Notes: a model not told the origin generated them from the sequence alone. DNA of 64,000 nt from Bradyrhizobium nanningense (GCF_004114535.1 NZ_LBJC01000023.1:186001-250000); one strand, 5' to 3'. Shown: positions 17,066-26,839, numbered from the stretch's first letter. Numbers and translations: made by a program.

Positions 17066-20000
17066 ATGGACGCCATCCCATCACTCGATGCTTACGAGCT
17101 TTCCGACCGCTATGACCGCGAGGAGGGCCGCGTCTTCCTCACGGGCACGCAGGCCATCGTCCGCATCGCGCTCGACCAGGTCAGGCGCGACCGTGCGGCC
17201 GGCCTCAACACCGCCGGCTTCATCTCCGGCTATCGCGGCTCGCCGCTCGGCGGCATCGATCTCGAGCTGTGGCGCATCCAGGACCGGCTGACGCGGGACC
17301 GCATCGAGTTCCTGCCGGCCGTCAACGAGGATCTCGCGGCGACCGCGGTGCTCGGCTCGCAGCAGGTCGAGACGCAAGGCGATCGCGAGGTCGATGGCGT
17401 CTTCGGGCTCTGGTACGGCAAGGGACCCGGCGTCGATCGTTCCGGCGATGCGCTCAAGCACGGTAATGCCTACGGCTCCTCGCCGCACGGCGGCGTGCTG
17501 GTCGTCGCGGGCGACGACCACGGCTGCGTCTCTTCCTCGATGCCGCACCAGTCCGACGTTGCCTTCATGAGCTGGTTCATGCCGACGCTGCATCCGGCCA
17601 GCGTCAGCGAGTATCTGGAGTTCGGCGAGTACGGCTACGCGTTGAGCCGCTTCTCCGGCATGTGGGTCGGCTTCAAGGCGATCTCGGAGATCGTGGAGTC
17701 AGGCGCCTCCGTCGCGCTGCGGCCGCCGCGCGCCTTCCGCACGCCGGACTTCACGCCTCCGCCCGGCGGCCTGCACTATCGCTGGCCCGATTTGCCGGGT
17801 CCGCAGATCGAGGAGCGGCTGGAGGCGAAGAAGCACGCGGTCTACGCCTTCGCCAAGGCCAATCCGATCGACCGTCACGTCTACGACATTCCGGACGCCA
17901 CCTACGGCATCGTCACCACGGGCAAGGCTCATCTCGATCTGATGGAGGCGCTGCGATTGATGGGCCTCGACGAGGCCGCCTGCCGCCGCATCGGCATCGA
18001 CGTCTACAAGGTCGGCATGGTCTGGCCGCTGGCGCTGCACGACGCCATGGCCTTCGTGAAAGGCAAGCGCGAGATCCTCGTGGTCGAGGAGAAGCGCGGC
18101 ATCATCGAGAGCCAGTTCAAGGAGTATTTTTACGACTATCCCGGCAGCAAGCCCGAGCGCATGGTCGGCAAGCACGACGAAACCGGGGCAAGGCTGATCT
18201 CCTGGATCGGTGAATTGTCGCCGCGTGCTCTGGCGGGCGTACTGGCGCGCCGGCTCGATCCGATGTTTCCCGATCTCAATCTCGCCGCGCGCGCAGCCGC
18301 CCTGATGCCGGAGGCCGCACGCACCATCAACGTCCCGGGCGCAACGCGCACGCCCTATTTCTGCCCGGGTTGCCCGCACAACACGTCGACCAAGGTGCCC
18401 GAGGGATCGAAGGCGCTGGCCGGCATCGGCTGCCATTTCATGGCAAGCTGGATGGACCGGGAGACCTCGTCGCTGATCCAGATGGGCGGTGAAGGCGTGA
18501 ACTGGGCAGCTTCGTCGAGATTCACCGGCCGCAAGCACATCTTCCAGAACCTCGGCGAAGGCACCTACTACCATTCCGGCTCGATGGCGATCCGGCAGGC
18601 GATCGCGGCCAGGGCCAACATCACCTACAAGATCCTGTTCAACGATGCCGTCGCGATGACAGGTGGCCAGCCGGTCGACGGTCCCATCAGCGTCCATGCC
18701 ATCGCGCACAGCGTCCGCGCCGAAGGTGTGGCGCGCATCGCGCTGGTGTCGGATGATCCCGCACAGTTCTCGCCCGCCGACCTGCCAGCCGGCGTCACCA
18801 TCCATCCGCGCGAGGAGATGGATGCCGTGCAGCGCGAGCTGCGCGATATCCCCGGCGTCTCGGTCCTGATCTATCAGCAGACCTGCGCCACGGAGAAGCG
18901 GCGCCGCCGCAAGCGCGGGCAGATGACCGACCCCAAGCGCTTCGCCTACATCAACGATCTCGTCTGCGAAGGCTGCGGCGACTGCTCGGTGGAATCCAAC
19001 TGCCTCAGCGTCGAGCCGAAGGAGACGCCGTTCGGTCGCAAGCGGCAGATCAATCTGTCGACCTGCAACAAGGATTTTTCGTGTCTCAACGGTTTCTGCC
19101 CGAGCTTCGTCACCGTCGAAGGCGCAACGCGCCGGAAGAAGGCCGCAAGCCAGATCGACGCCGTCGGCCACGCGGCCGCGCTTGCCCTGCCCTCCTCGGT
19201 ATCGCTCGACCGGCCCTACGATCTGCTCGTGACCGGCGTCGGCGGCACCGGCGTGATCACGGTCGGTGCACTGATCGGCATGGCCGCACATCTCGAACGC
19301 CGCGGCGTCTCGGTGCTGGACTTCACCGGCTTTGCGCAGAAGTTCGGACCCGTGCTGAGCTATATCCGGATCGCATCAAGGCCCGAGGCCCTGCACCAGG
19401 TGCGCATCGACCAGGGCGCGGCCGATGCGCTGATCGGTTGCGATCTGGTCGTCAGCTCTTCGGCAAAGGCGTCCGGCACCTACCGCCGTGGCACGCGCGC
19501 CGCGGTCAATACCGCGGAGATGCCGACCGGCGACGTCGTTCGCTTCCGCGACGCCGATCTCGCCTCCGCCGCCCGCTTGCGCGCGATTGGCCGGGTCATC
19601 GGCGAGCACGATCTCGGCACGATCAATGCCAACGCGCTGGCCGAACGGCTGCTCGGCGATGCCGTCTATGCCAACATCATCATGCTCGGCTTTGCCTGGC
19701 AGCGCGGGCTGGTCCCGATTTCGTTGCAGGCGCTGTTGCGCGCGATCGAGCTCAACGGCGTCGCGGTCGAGCGCAACAAGCAGGCGTTTGCCTGGGGGCG
19801 GATTGCGGCTTCCGATCCCGACTTCCTGCCGAAGGTGCCGGAAGCGCCGGAGGTCGAGACGCTCGACCAGATTATCGACCGTCGCGCCGACTTTCTCACC
19901 GCCTATCAGGACAGCACCTATGCGGCACGCTACCGAAGGACAATCGCCAGGGTTCGCAGTGCCGAGGCTGCCCTGAACAGCGCGGCTCTGACCGAGGCCG

Positions 20001-20497
20001 TCGCACGCGCCCTGTTCAAGCTGATGGCCTATAAGGACGAATACGAGGTCGCACGCCTGCACATGCAAAGCGGCTTCCTCGACGAGCTGAAGCGCGAATT
20101 CGAGGATGGCTTCAGCGTCCAATATCACCTCGCCCCGCCATTCCTTCCCTCGGAGCGCGACGCACGAGGACGTCCGCGCAAACGCGCTTTCGGCCAGTGG
20201 ATCCAGATGCCGCTCGCCATGCTCGCGCGCTTGAAGGGGCTCCGCGGAACGCCGTTCGATCCGTTCGGCTACACCCGGGAACGGCGCACCGAGCGCGAAT
20301 TGATCGCGTGGTATGAAGGCCTGATCGAACGGATGTTGGGCGAGCTCGATGCGGCGTGTCTTCCGGCTCTCGTTGCGATTGCAAAGGCGCCGATGGAGAT
20401 CCGCGGCTATGGCCCGGTGAAAGAGGCCGCGATCGCATCGGTGAAGACGGAGGTCGAATCCCTTCTGGCAAGGCCGGTCACAGCCAGGGCCGCCTGA
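17066..20497 (+). CDS. Fused indolepyruvate:ferredoxin oxidoreductase
   Basis: The 1143-residue protein oxidatively decarboxylates arylpyruvates from aromatic amino-acid transamination to acyl-CoA, reducing ferredoxin. The alpha and beta subunits of archaeal enzymes are fused here, as usual in alphaproteobacteria. In order: a pyrimidine-binding half starting TGTQAIVRI with GYRGSPLGG, a ThDP-binding half with FCPGCPHNT near 432-440 and GIGCHF, an iron-sulfur segment CEGCGDCSVESNC near 634-646, and a C-terminal gamma-type domain with GVGGTGVITVGAL. All parts appear complete. The divergent Lrp-type gene is the likely regulator. Confidence 0.93.
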   Translation: MDAIPSLDAYELSDRYDREEGRVFLTGTQAIVRIALDQVRRDRAAGLNTAGFISGYRGSPLGGIDLELWRIQDRLTRDRIEFLPAVNEDLAATAVLGSQQVETQGDREVDGVFGLWYGKGPGVDRSGDALKHGNAYGSSPHGGVLVVAGDDHGCVSSSMPHQSDVAFMSWFMPTLHPASVSEYLEFGEYGYALSRFSGMWVGFKAISEIVESGASVALRPPRAFRTPDFTPPPGGLHYRWPDLPGPQIEERLEAKKHAVYAFAKANPIDRHVYDIPDATYGIVTTGKAHLDLMEALRLMGLDEAACRRIGIDVYKVGMVWPLALHDAMAFVKGKREILVVEEKRGIIESQFKEYFYDYPGSKPERMVGKHDETGARLISWIGELSPRALAGVLARRLDPMFPDLNLAARAAALMPEAARTINVPGATRTPYFCPGCPHNTSTKVPEGSKALAGIGCHFMASWMDRETSSLIQMGGEGVNWAASSRFTGRKHIFQNLGEGTYYHSGSMAIRQAIAARANITYKILFNDAVAMTGGQPVDGPISVHAIAHSVRAEGVARIALVSDDPAQFSPADLPAGVTIHPREEMDAVQRELRDIPGVSVLIYQQTCATEKRRRRKRGQMTDPKRFAYINDLVCEGCGDCSVESNCLSVEPKETPFGRKRQINLSTCNKDFSCLNGFCPSFVTVEGATRRKKAASQIDAVGHAAALALPSSVSLDRPYDLLVTGVGGTGVITVGALIGMAAHLERRGVSVLDFTGFAQKFGPVLSYIRIASRPEALHQVRIDQGAADALIGCDLVVSSSAKASGTYRRGTRAAVNTAEMPTGDVVRFRDADLASAARLRAIGRVIGEHDLGTINANALAERLLGDAVYANIIMLGFAWQRGLVPISLQALLRAIELNGVAVERNKQAFAWGRIAASDPDFLPKVPEAPEVETLDQIIDRRADFLTAYQDSTYAARYRRTIARVRSAEAALNSAALTEAVARALFKLMAYKDEYEVARLHMQSGFLDELKREFEDGFSVQYHLAPPFLPSERDARGRPRKRAFGQWIQMPLAMLARLKGLRGTPFDPFGYTRERRTERELIAWYEGLIERMLGELDAACLPALVAIAKAPMEIRGYGPVKEAAIASVKTEVESLLARPVTARAA

Positions 20498-20508
20498 CAG
20501 CAGCCCTC

Positions 20509-21420
20509 TCACGAATAGGGATTGATCAGCTTCTGCTGCTCAGCGCTGTGATCGACGAGCATGTCGATGAAAGTCCTGACTTTTGCGGACAGATGGTGGC
20601 GATGCGGGTAGACCGCGTTCATGGACAGCTCGACGGTCCGATAGTCCGGCAATAGCCGTACGAGCCGACCCGATTCGAGATCGTCCTGAACGAGAAACCC
20701 AGCCATCAGGCATACGGCGCCCCCCGCTAGCGCGACTTTCCGCAGCGCTTCCCCGCTATTTGTCACGAAGCTGCCCGAGATGCGCACGGAGGCCGGCGTG
20801 CCTTTGCGATCGAGAAAGCGCCATTCGTCACCAAATGGATAGTTCAAGTGCCGACCGCAATTATGCCCGGAGAGCTCGTCGAGCGTCTGCACGCGGCCGT
20901 GCCTTTCGAGATAATCGTGCGAGCAGCACAGCACGTGGCGCCAGGTGGCAAGGCTTCGCACGATCAGGCTGGAATCCCGCGGCTGAGTCATTCGCAGGGC
21001 CACGTCATACCCTTCCTCGATGAGGTCGACATCAGCCTCCCCCATGCGCAAATCCACCTTGAGCTCCGGATAAGTCGACAGCAGTTGCGCCACGACAGGC
21101 GCAACAAACGGTACCATGTGCGTGGCGACATGGATGCGCAGCGTACCGCGAGGCAAGGACTGCAATTCGCTCGCGATGTCGTCGGCTTGCCCGAGATCGG
21201 CAAGGATTTGCGTGGCGCGATCGTAATAGGCCTGGCCGACCTCGGTGAGACTTACCTTTCGCGTGGTGCGGTTCAGCAACCGCACGCCGAGGCGGTCCTC
21301 CAGCGCCTGGACGTGGTTGCTCACCATGGTGGTCGACATGTCGAGCCGGCGAGCGGCGGCCGAGAAGCCACCGTTTTCGACGACCCGGACGAAGGCGGTG
21401 AGACTGGTGAAGCGATCCAT
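20509..21420 (-). CDS. LysR-type regulator next to an efflux pump
   Basis: The 303-residue protein has an N-terminal winged helix-turn-helix (about 1-60, FVRVVENGGFSAAARRLDMS) and a periplasmic-binding-protein-like effector domain. The helix-turn-helix and spacing match the subgroup close to DmlR and AaeR. It is divergent from the EmrAB-type pump genes, separated by 138 bases that hold an inverted repeat, so it most likely controls them. It overlaps nothing on its 3-prime side and converges on the oxidoreductase gene 11 bases away. Confidence 0.92.
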   Translation of the reverse strand: MDRFTSLTAFVRVVENGGFSAAARRLDMSTTMVSNHVQALEDRLGVRLLNRTTRKVSLTEVGQAYYDRATQILADLGQADDIASELQSLPRGTLRIHVATHMVPFVAPVVAQLLSTYPELKVDLRMGEADVDLIEEGYDVALRMTQPRDSSLIVRSLATWRHVLCCSHDYLERHGRVQTLDELSGHNCGRHLNYPFGDEWRFLDRKGTPASVRISGSFVTNSGEALRKVALAGGAVCLMAGFLVQDDLESGRLVRLLPDYRTVELSMNAVYPHRHHLSAKVRTFIDMLVDHSAEQQKLINPYS

Positions 21421-21434
21421 GATCTGAAGCCCCG

Positions 21435-21480
21435 ATTATCCGCTATTACTGGATAATGCTTCCACTTTTTACCGGATTAT
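21435..21480. promoter_or_regulatory. Candidate LysR operator
   Basis: ATTATCC (21435-21441), nine bases and GGATAAT (21451-21457) form an inverted repeat in the gap between the LysR gene and the efflux genes; a further half-site GGATTAT follows at 21474-21480. This layout of a dyad plus a third half-site suits a LysR-type recognition and activation site. Confidence 0.5.
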
Positions 21481-21558
21481 CACAAGGCGCGGGACAGCGC
21501 ATTTTACCGGCATCACATACGTGCCGCCGGACGGACGTAGGAATATCCGAGGATACCC

Positions 21559-22710
21559 ATGTCAAACGCCTCTTATGTCGCTGAAACTAATAAGAAAATC
21601 ACCCTCCGCCCGTCCCGTCAGGCGATTCAGCGAGTGGCGCTCGGCCTCGCCTTGGCGCTCGGGATCGCGACCGCCGGCCACTACGGCTACGAATATTGGA
21701 GGACGGGCCGCTACCTCGAATCCACCGACGACGCCTATGTGAAGGCGGACTCCACGATCATCGCGCCCAAGGTTTCCGGCTATGTCGCGAAGGTGCTCGT
21801 CGGCGATAACGAGAAGGTCAGGGCAGGCCAGACGCTGGCCAAGATCGACGACCGCGACTTCAAGACGGCGCTCGACCAGGCGAGGGCCGACGTCGCCGCC
21901 TCCGAAGCGTCGGTGCGCAATATCGACGCCCAGCTCGAACTGCAGCAGCCGGTCATCGCGCAGAGCACGGCCGACGTAACCGCGGCGGACGCCAATCTGA
22001 AATTCGCGCAGGAGGAGCGCGCCCGCTACGACGATTTGATGAAGTCGGGCTCCGGCACGATCCAGCGCGCGCAGCAGACCGACGCGGCGCTGCGTGCGAG
22101 CAGCGCGCAGTTGCAGCACGCCAAGTCCGGCCTCGTCGCCGCGCAGCGCAAGATCGACGTGCTCACCACCCAGCGCGCGCAGGCAACAGCCCAGCTCGAA
22201 CGCGCCCGCACGGTCGCGCAGCAGGCGGCGCTGAACCTGTCCTATACCGAGATCACCGCGCCGGTCGACGGCACGGTCGGCGCCCGGAGCTTGCGGATCG
22301 GCCAATACGTCCAGGCCGGCACGCAGTTGATGGCGGTGGTGCCGCTCGATGCGGTCTATGTCGTTGCGAACTTCAAGGAGACCCAGCTCACGCATGTGCG
22401 CCCCGGCCAGCCGGTCGAGCTGCACGTCGACAGCTTCCGCAACAAGACGCTGCGCGGCCATGTCGACAGCCTGTCGCCGGCAAGCGGACTCGAATTCGCG
22501 CTGCTCCCGCCGGATAACGCCACCGGCAATTTCACCAAGATCGTGCAGCGCGTTCCTGTGAAGATCGTGCTCGACGACCACAGCCTCACCGGCCTGCTGC
22601 GCCCCGGCATGTCGGTGGTGCCGACCGTCGACACCAAGCAGGCGATGCTGGCCGAGCGCGAGACGGAAAAGCGCCTCGCCGACAACACCTCCCGCGCGAA
22701 CGGGGGCTGA
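21559..22710 (+). CDS. HlyD/EmrA-type membrane fusion protein
   Basis: The 383-residue periplasmic adaptor connects an inner-membrane exporter with an outer-membrane channel. A single membrane anchor is at residues 26-41. The biotinyl-lipoyl domain begins ESTDDAYVKAD near 54-64, the alpha-hairpin coiled coil spans about 115-225, and the lipoyl second half with GTVGARSLRIGQYV and a beta-barrel follow. It is four bases upstream of the MFS pump gene, so the two are translated together. Likely substrates are hydrophobic toxic compounds, as for EmrAB, but none can be named from sequence. Confidence 0.92.
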   Translation: MSNASYVAETNKKITLRPSRQAIQRVALGLALALGIATAGHYGYEYWRTGRYLESTDDAYVKADSTIIAPKVSGYVAKVLVGDNEKVRAGQTLAKIDDRDFKTALDQARADVAASEASVRNIDAQLELQQPVIAQSTADVTAADANLKFAQEERARYDDLMKSGSGTIQRAQQTDAALRASSAQLQHAKSGLVAAQRKIDVLTTQRAQATAQLERARTVAQQAALNLSYTEITAPVDGTVGARSLRIGQYVQAGTQLMAVVPLDAVYVVANFKETQLTHVRPGQPVELHVDSFRNKTLRGHVDSLSPASGLEFALLPPDNATGNFTKIVQRVPVKIVLDDHSLTGLLRPGMSVVPTVDTKQAMLAERETEKRLADNTSRANGG

Positions 22711-22714
22711 AGCC

Positions 22715-24325
22715 ATGAGCACGCTCCAACCGACCGTCAACGCCGCTGCCGGCTTCTCCGCCCCTGCTGCGCCCGCGGCGCCGGCGGTGTCCGCCAAAAC
22801 CTGGATCGCGGTGATCGGCGCCACACTCGGCGCCTTCATGGCGGTGCTGAACATCCAGATCGTCAACGCCTCGCTCGCGGACATCCAGGGTGCGATTGGG
22901 GCTGGCATCGACGACGGCGGCTGGATCTCGACCTCCTATCTGATCGCCGAGATCGTGGTGATCCCGCTTTCCGGCTGGCTCGCACAGGTATTCTCGATCC
23001 GGATATACCTTCTCACCAATGCGACCCTGTTCCTGTTGCTGTCGGCGGCCTGCGCGCTGGCACAGGACCTGCCGCAGATGATCGTGCTGCGGGCCGTGCA
23101 GGGATTCACCGGCGGCGTTCTGATTCCGATGGCGTTCACGTTGATCATTACGCTGCTGCCACGCGGAAAGCAGCCGGTCGGTCTTGCGCTGTTCGCGCTG
23201 TCCGCGACGTTCGCCCCCGCGATCGGCCCGACCATCGGCGGCTATCTCACCGAGAATCTCGGCTGGGAGTACATCTTCTACGTCAACCTCGTCCCCGGCG
23301 CGGTCATGATCGGCATGCTCTGGTATGCACTCGAGGCGAAGCCGATGAAGCTGTCGCTCCTGCGCGAGGGCGACTGGGCCGGCATCGTCACCATGGCGAT
23401 CGGGCTGTCGGCGCTGCAAACCGTGCTGGAGGAAGGCAACAAGGACGACTGGTTCGGCTCGCCGTTCATCGTCAAGCTCAGTGTGATCGCGGCCGTTGCA
23501 CTGACCGCCTTCCTGATCATCGAGCTGACGGTGAAGAAGCCGCTGCTCAATCTGCGCCTGCTCGTCCGCCGCAATTTCGGGTTCGGCATGCTCGCGAACT
23601 TCCTGCTCGGCATCGCGCTATACGGCTCGGTCTTCATCCTGCCGCAATATCTGTCGCGCATCCAGGGCTACAACGCCGAGCAGATCGGCATGGTGCTGGC
23701 CTGGACCGGATTGCCGCAACTCGTGCTGATCCCATTGGTGCCGCGTCTGATGCAGAAATTCGATGCGCGACTCGTGATCGGCGTCGGCTTCGTGCTGTTC
23801 GCGGCATCCAACTTCCTGAACGTCTATATGACCAACGACTACGCCGCCGATCAGCTGCTGTGGCCCAACGTCGTCCGCGCGATCGGCCAGGCGCTGGTGA
23901 TGGCGCCGTTGTCCGCGGTCGCAACCGCGGGCATCGAGCCGGAGAACGCGGGCTCGGCCTCCGGACTGTTCAACATGATGCGCAATCTCGGCGGCGCCGT
24001 CGGCATCGCGCTGCTGCAAACGGTCCTGACCAAGCGCGAGCAGTATCATTCTAACGTGCTGATGCAGTCGGTCTCGGCGTTCGAGCAGGCCACCCGCACC
24101 CGGCTGGAACAATTGACGCAATATTTCGTCAATCACGGCGTTCTCGACCGTGCAGACACCGCGCATCGTGCCTATGTCGCGATCGGCCATACCGTGCAGA
24201 AGCAGGCGTATATCCTCGCCTTCAGCGACACTTTCTATCTGCTCGGTATGGCGCTGATCGTCGCGCTCACCGCGGTCCTGTTCCTGAAGAAGCCCGGCCA
24301 GACCTCGGCCGGCGGTGCCCACTGA
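22715..24325 (+). CDS. EmrB/QacA-type MFS drug exporter (DHA2)
   Basis: The 536-residue protein is a 14-helix proton-driven exporter of the inner membrane. After a short alanine- and proline-rich cytoplasmic start comes the first helix with the DHA2 signature LNIQIVNASLADIQ (about 48-61), and GGWISTSYLIAEIVVIP. The later GFTGGVLIPMAFTL helix carries antiporter motif C-like glycine and proline residues. It pairs with the upstream fusion protein, and the divergent LysR gene is its likely regulator. Length is typical of EmrB. Confidence 0.93.
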   Translation: MSTLQPTVNAAAGFSAPAAPAAPAVSAKTWIAVIGATLGAFMAVLNIQIVNASLADIQGAIGAGIDDGGWISTSYLIAEIVVIPLSGWLAQVFSIRIYLLTNATLFLLLSAACALAQDLPQMIVLRAVQGFTGGVLIPMAFTLIITLLPRGKQPVGLALFALSATFAPAIGPTIGGYLTENLGWEYIFYVNLVPGAVMIGMLWYALEAKPMKLSLLREGDWAGIVTMAIGLSALQTVLEEGNKDDWFGSPFIVKLSVIAAVALTAFLIIELTVKKPLLNLRLLVRRNFGFGMLANFLLGIALYGSVFILPQYLSRIQGYNAEQIGMVLAWTGLPQLVLIPLVPRLMQKFDARLVIGVGFVLFAASNFLNVYMTNDYAADQLLWPNVVRAIGQALVMAPLSAVATAGIEPENAGSASGLFNMMRNLGGAVGIALLQTVLTKREQYHSNVLMQSVSAFEQATRTRLEQLTQYFVNHGVLDRADTAHRAYVAIGHTVQKQAYILAFSDTFYLLGMALIVALTAVLFLKKPGQTSAGGAH

Positions 24326-24354
24326 CGTCAGCCCTGCCAGCAAGGAGAACGACC

Positions 24355-24816
24355 ATGAAGCCCCGCATGAATTTCTACCAGACCGCCCCCGATACGATGA
24401 AGGCGCTGATGGCGCTGGAGCAGCAGATCCAGTCCACCGGACTCGAGAAATCGCTGATCGAGCTCGTCAAGATCCGGGCGTCGCAGATCAACGGCTGCGC
24501 CTTCTGCATCAACATGCACACCGAGGACGCCCGCAAGCGCGGCGAGACCGAGCAGCGCATCTACCTGCTCAATGCCTGGCGCGAATCCCCGCTCTATTCC
24601 GACCGCGAACGCGCGGCGCTGGCCTGGACGGAATCGGTGACGCTGATTTCGCAGACCCACGCGCCCGACGATGTCTACGAGCAGGTCCGCGCGCAGTTCT
24701 CCGAGGAAGAGACGGTGAACCTGACCATGCTGATCGGCGCCATCAACGCCTGGAACAGGATCGCGATCGCGTTCCGTGCGGTTCATCCGGTGAAGGTGAA
24801 GGCGTCGGTGGCGTGA
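24355..24816 (+). CDS. AhpD-like carboxymuconolactone decarboxylase family protein
   Basis: The 153-residue protein has the all-helical AhpD fold. The redox-type motif CAFCINMH, with cysteines 48 and 51 and His55, is intact, so peroxidase or disulfide-reductase activity is likely rather than decarboxylation. A good AAGGAG ribosome-binding site precedes the ATG. It lies 29 bases after the efflux pump gene and may be co-transcribed, which would join export and detoxification of an oxidising or electrophilic compound. Confidence 0.9.
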   Translation: MKPRMNFYQTAPDTMKALMALEQQIQSTGLEKSLIELVKIRASQINGCAFCINMHTEDARKRGETEQRIYLLNAWRESPLYSDRERAALAWTESVTLISQTHAPDDVYEQVRAQFSEEETVNLTMLIGAINAWNRIAIAFRAVHPVKVKASVA

Positions 24817-24865
24817 GGAGTGGCAACGGCGCGATGCACACGGCACCGCCTCCACAATCTCGGCC

Positions 24866-24968
24866 GTCATGCCCCGGCTCGACCGGGGCATCCAGTACGC
24901 CGCGGTCTCTCGGTTCAGCAACAAACGCCTCTGGAATACTGGATCGCCCGGTCAAGCCGGGCGATGAC
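24866..24968. repeat. Long imperfect inverted repeat
   Basis: The left arm, from GTCATGCCCCGGC, and the right arm, ending GCCGGGCGATGAC, pair over about 40 bases including CCAGTA/TACTGG. It lies downstream of the AhpD-like gene and belongs to a repeat family common in Bradyrhizobium intergenic regions. It may act as a transcript end. Confidence 0.7.
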
Positions 24969-25028
24969 AGCGAGAGAAGACGTGAGCACGCTTCGCTTTG
25001 CCCACCCTACGAGAGCTGAGCGTGTGGC

Positions 25029-25889
25029 TCAGACCGCCGTTGCCTTGGCGAACTCCACGTAGATCTCGCGAAGCCGGGTTGCCATCGGGCCGGGCCTGCC
25101 ATCGCCGATCTTGTTGCCGTCGATTGCCACCACCGGCTGCACGAACGAGGACGCGCTGGTGATGAAGGCTTCCTTGGCAGCGAGCGCCTCGGCGACCGTG
25201 AAGGAGCGTTCCTCAACGCGGAGTTGGCGTTCCTCAGCAAGCGCGATCACGGCCTTGCGGGTACAGCCGGGCAGGATCGCGTTGGAGTTCTTGCGCGTGA
25301 CGATGACGTCGTCCTTGGTCAAGATGAACGCCGACGAAGAACCACCTTCGGTGACGAAGCCATCTTGCAGCATCCAGGCCTCGCCAGCACCGGCTTCCGC
25401 CGCGGCCTGTTTGGCCAGCACCTGCGCCAGCAAGGCCACGCTCTTGATGTCGCGCCGCTCCCAGCGGATGTCGGGTACCGTGATGACGTTGATGCCGGTC
25501 TTTGCCACCGGGGCGTTGATGATGTCCTTCTCCGAAGTGAACATCACCAGGCTGGATTTCACGTCGGCCTTGGGAAACGGAAAGTCGCGGCCCTTGTCGG
25601 CGCCGCGCGTCACCTGGAGATAGACGAGGCCGTTCGCAAGCTTATTGCGTGCGATCAGCTCCTTCTGCAGCTCGGTGATGCGCTCGACCGTCTCGGGTAG
25701 CTTCAGCTTGATCTCGCCGACCGAGCGCTCAAGCCGCGCCAGATGCGAGGCGTTGTCGACCAGCTTGCCGTCGAGCACGGCCGAGACCTCGTAGATGCCG
25801 TCGGCGAACAGGAAGCCGCGATCGAGGACCGAGATTTTGGCGTCCGAGAGCGGGACGAATGAGCCGTTGACGTAGGCGATAGGATCCAA
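25029..25889 (-). CDS. D-amino-acid aminotransferase (class IV, PLP)
   Basis: The 286-residue enzyme transfers the amino group between D-amino acids and 2-oxoacids, for example making D-glutamate. The PLP-binding Lys149 is in RRDIKSVALL, EGGSSSAF binds the phosphate, and FADGIYEV (28-35) is the hallmark that separates D-amino-acid transaminases from branched-chain ones. It sits downstream of a glutamate/aspartate transporter operon on the same strand but 206 bases and a palindromic repeat away, so separate transcription is likely. A role in cell-wall D-amino acids or D-amino-acid use are both open. Confidence 0.88.
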   Translation of the reverse strand: MDPIAYVNGSFVPLSDAKISVLDRGFLFADGIYEVSAVLDGKLVDNASHLARLERSVGEIKLKLPETVERITELQKELIARNKLANGLVYLQVTRGADKGRDFPFPKADVKSSLVMFTSEKDIINAPVAKTGINVITVPDIRWERRDIKSVALLAQVLAKQAAAEAGAGEAWMLQDGFVTEGGSSSAFILTKDDVIVTRKNSNAILPGCTRKAVIALAEERQLRVEERSFTVAEALAAKEAFITSASSFVQPVVAIDGNKIGDGRPGPMATRLREIYVEFAKATAV

Positions 25890-25963
25890 GGCGGGTCTCC
25901 TGGCGGAATGGGGGAATTGCCCCTCGGTATAGGAGATTTAGCGAGCGCGATAAACCCTCGATC

Positions 25964-26090
25964 CGTCATTCCGGGGCATTCGCGCAGCGAATGAGCCCGG
26001 AATCCATTTCGCCCCGCGTACGCCGCCTGATGGATCCTCAGGTGCGCAATTGCGCACCATAGCTCGCGCTACGCGCGCCCCGGGATGACG
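25964..26090. repeat. Palindromic intergenic repeat
   Basis: CGTCATTCCGGGG at the left and CCCCGGGATGACG at the right form the outer arms. Inside are an ATTCGC/GCGAAT hairpin and a perfect 18-base palindrome GGTGCGCAATTGCGCACC at 26041-26058. It separates gltL from the aminotransferase gene and could end the gltIJKL transcript. Confidence 0.75.
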
Positions 26091-26095
26091 ACCGG

Positions 26096-26827
26096 CTAAT
26101 GCGACAGGATCTTCGACAAGAACTTCTGCGCGCGGTCGCTGCGGGGCTTGCCGAAGAAGTCGTCCTTCGGGGCGTCCTCGACGATCTCGCCGCGGTCCAT
26201 GAAGATCACGCGGTTGGCCACCTTGCGGGCAAAGCCCATCTCGTGGGTGACGACCATCATGGTCATGCCTTCGCGGGCGAGATCGACCATGACGTCGAGC
26301 ACCTCGCTGACCATTTCAGGATCGAGCGCCGAGGTCGGCTCGTCGAACAGCATGACGATCGGATCCATGGCGAGCGCGCGGGCGATCGCAACGCGCTGCT
26401 GCTGGCCGCCGGAGAGCTGCGCGGGGAATTTCTGCGCCTGCTCCTTGAGGCCGACGCGCTCCAAGAGCTGCATGCCCTTGGTGACCGATTTGTCATGCGG
26501 CCGCCCGAGCACTTTCTCCTGCGCCAGGCAGAGATTGTCGATGATCTTGAGGTGCGGAAACAGCTCGAAATGCTGGAACACCATGCCGACGCGTGACCGC
26601 AGCTTCGGCAGATTGGTCTTGGGATCGTTGACCTTGGTGCCGTCGACCAGGATGTCACCGCTCTGGAACGGCTCCAGCGCGTTGACGCATTTGATCAGCG
26701 TCGACTTGCCCGAGCCCGAGGGGCCGCAGACCACCACGACCTCGCCCTTGGTGACGCTGGTGGTGCAATCGGTCAGCACCTGGAAGCTCGGCGTGTACCA
26801 TTTGTTGACGTGGCTGATTTCGATCAT
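26096..26827 (-). CDS. gltL: Glutamate/aspartate ABC transporter ATP-binding protein
   Basis: The 243-residue ATPase powers uptake of acidic amino acids. Walker A GPSGSGKS is at 35-42, the Q-loop in VFQHFELF, the signature LSGGQQQR at 138-145, Walker B MLFDEP at 159-164 and the switch His in VTHEMGFA. This sequence pattern is that of the polar-amino-acid family (GltL, GlnQ, AapP). It is the last gene of a four-gene operon, 12 bases after the second permease. A palindromic repeat follows its stop. Confidence 0.95.
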   Translation of the reverse strand: MIEISHVNKWYTPSFQVLTDCTTSVTKGEVVVVCGPSGSGKSTLIKCVNALEPFQSGDILVDGTKVNDPKTNLPKLRSRVGMVFQHFELFPHLKIIDNLCLAQEKVLGRPHDKSVTKGMQLLERVGLKEQAQKFPAQLSGGQQQRVAIARALAMDPIVMLFDEPTSALDPEMVSEVLDVMVDLAREGMTMMVVTHEMGFARKVANRVIFMDRGEIVEDAPKDDFFGKPRSDRAQKFLSKILSH

Positions 26828-26839
26828 GAGCTTCTAGCC

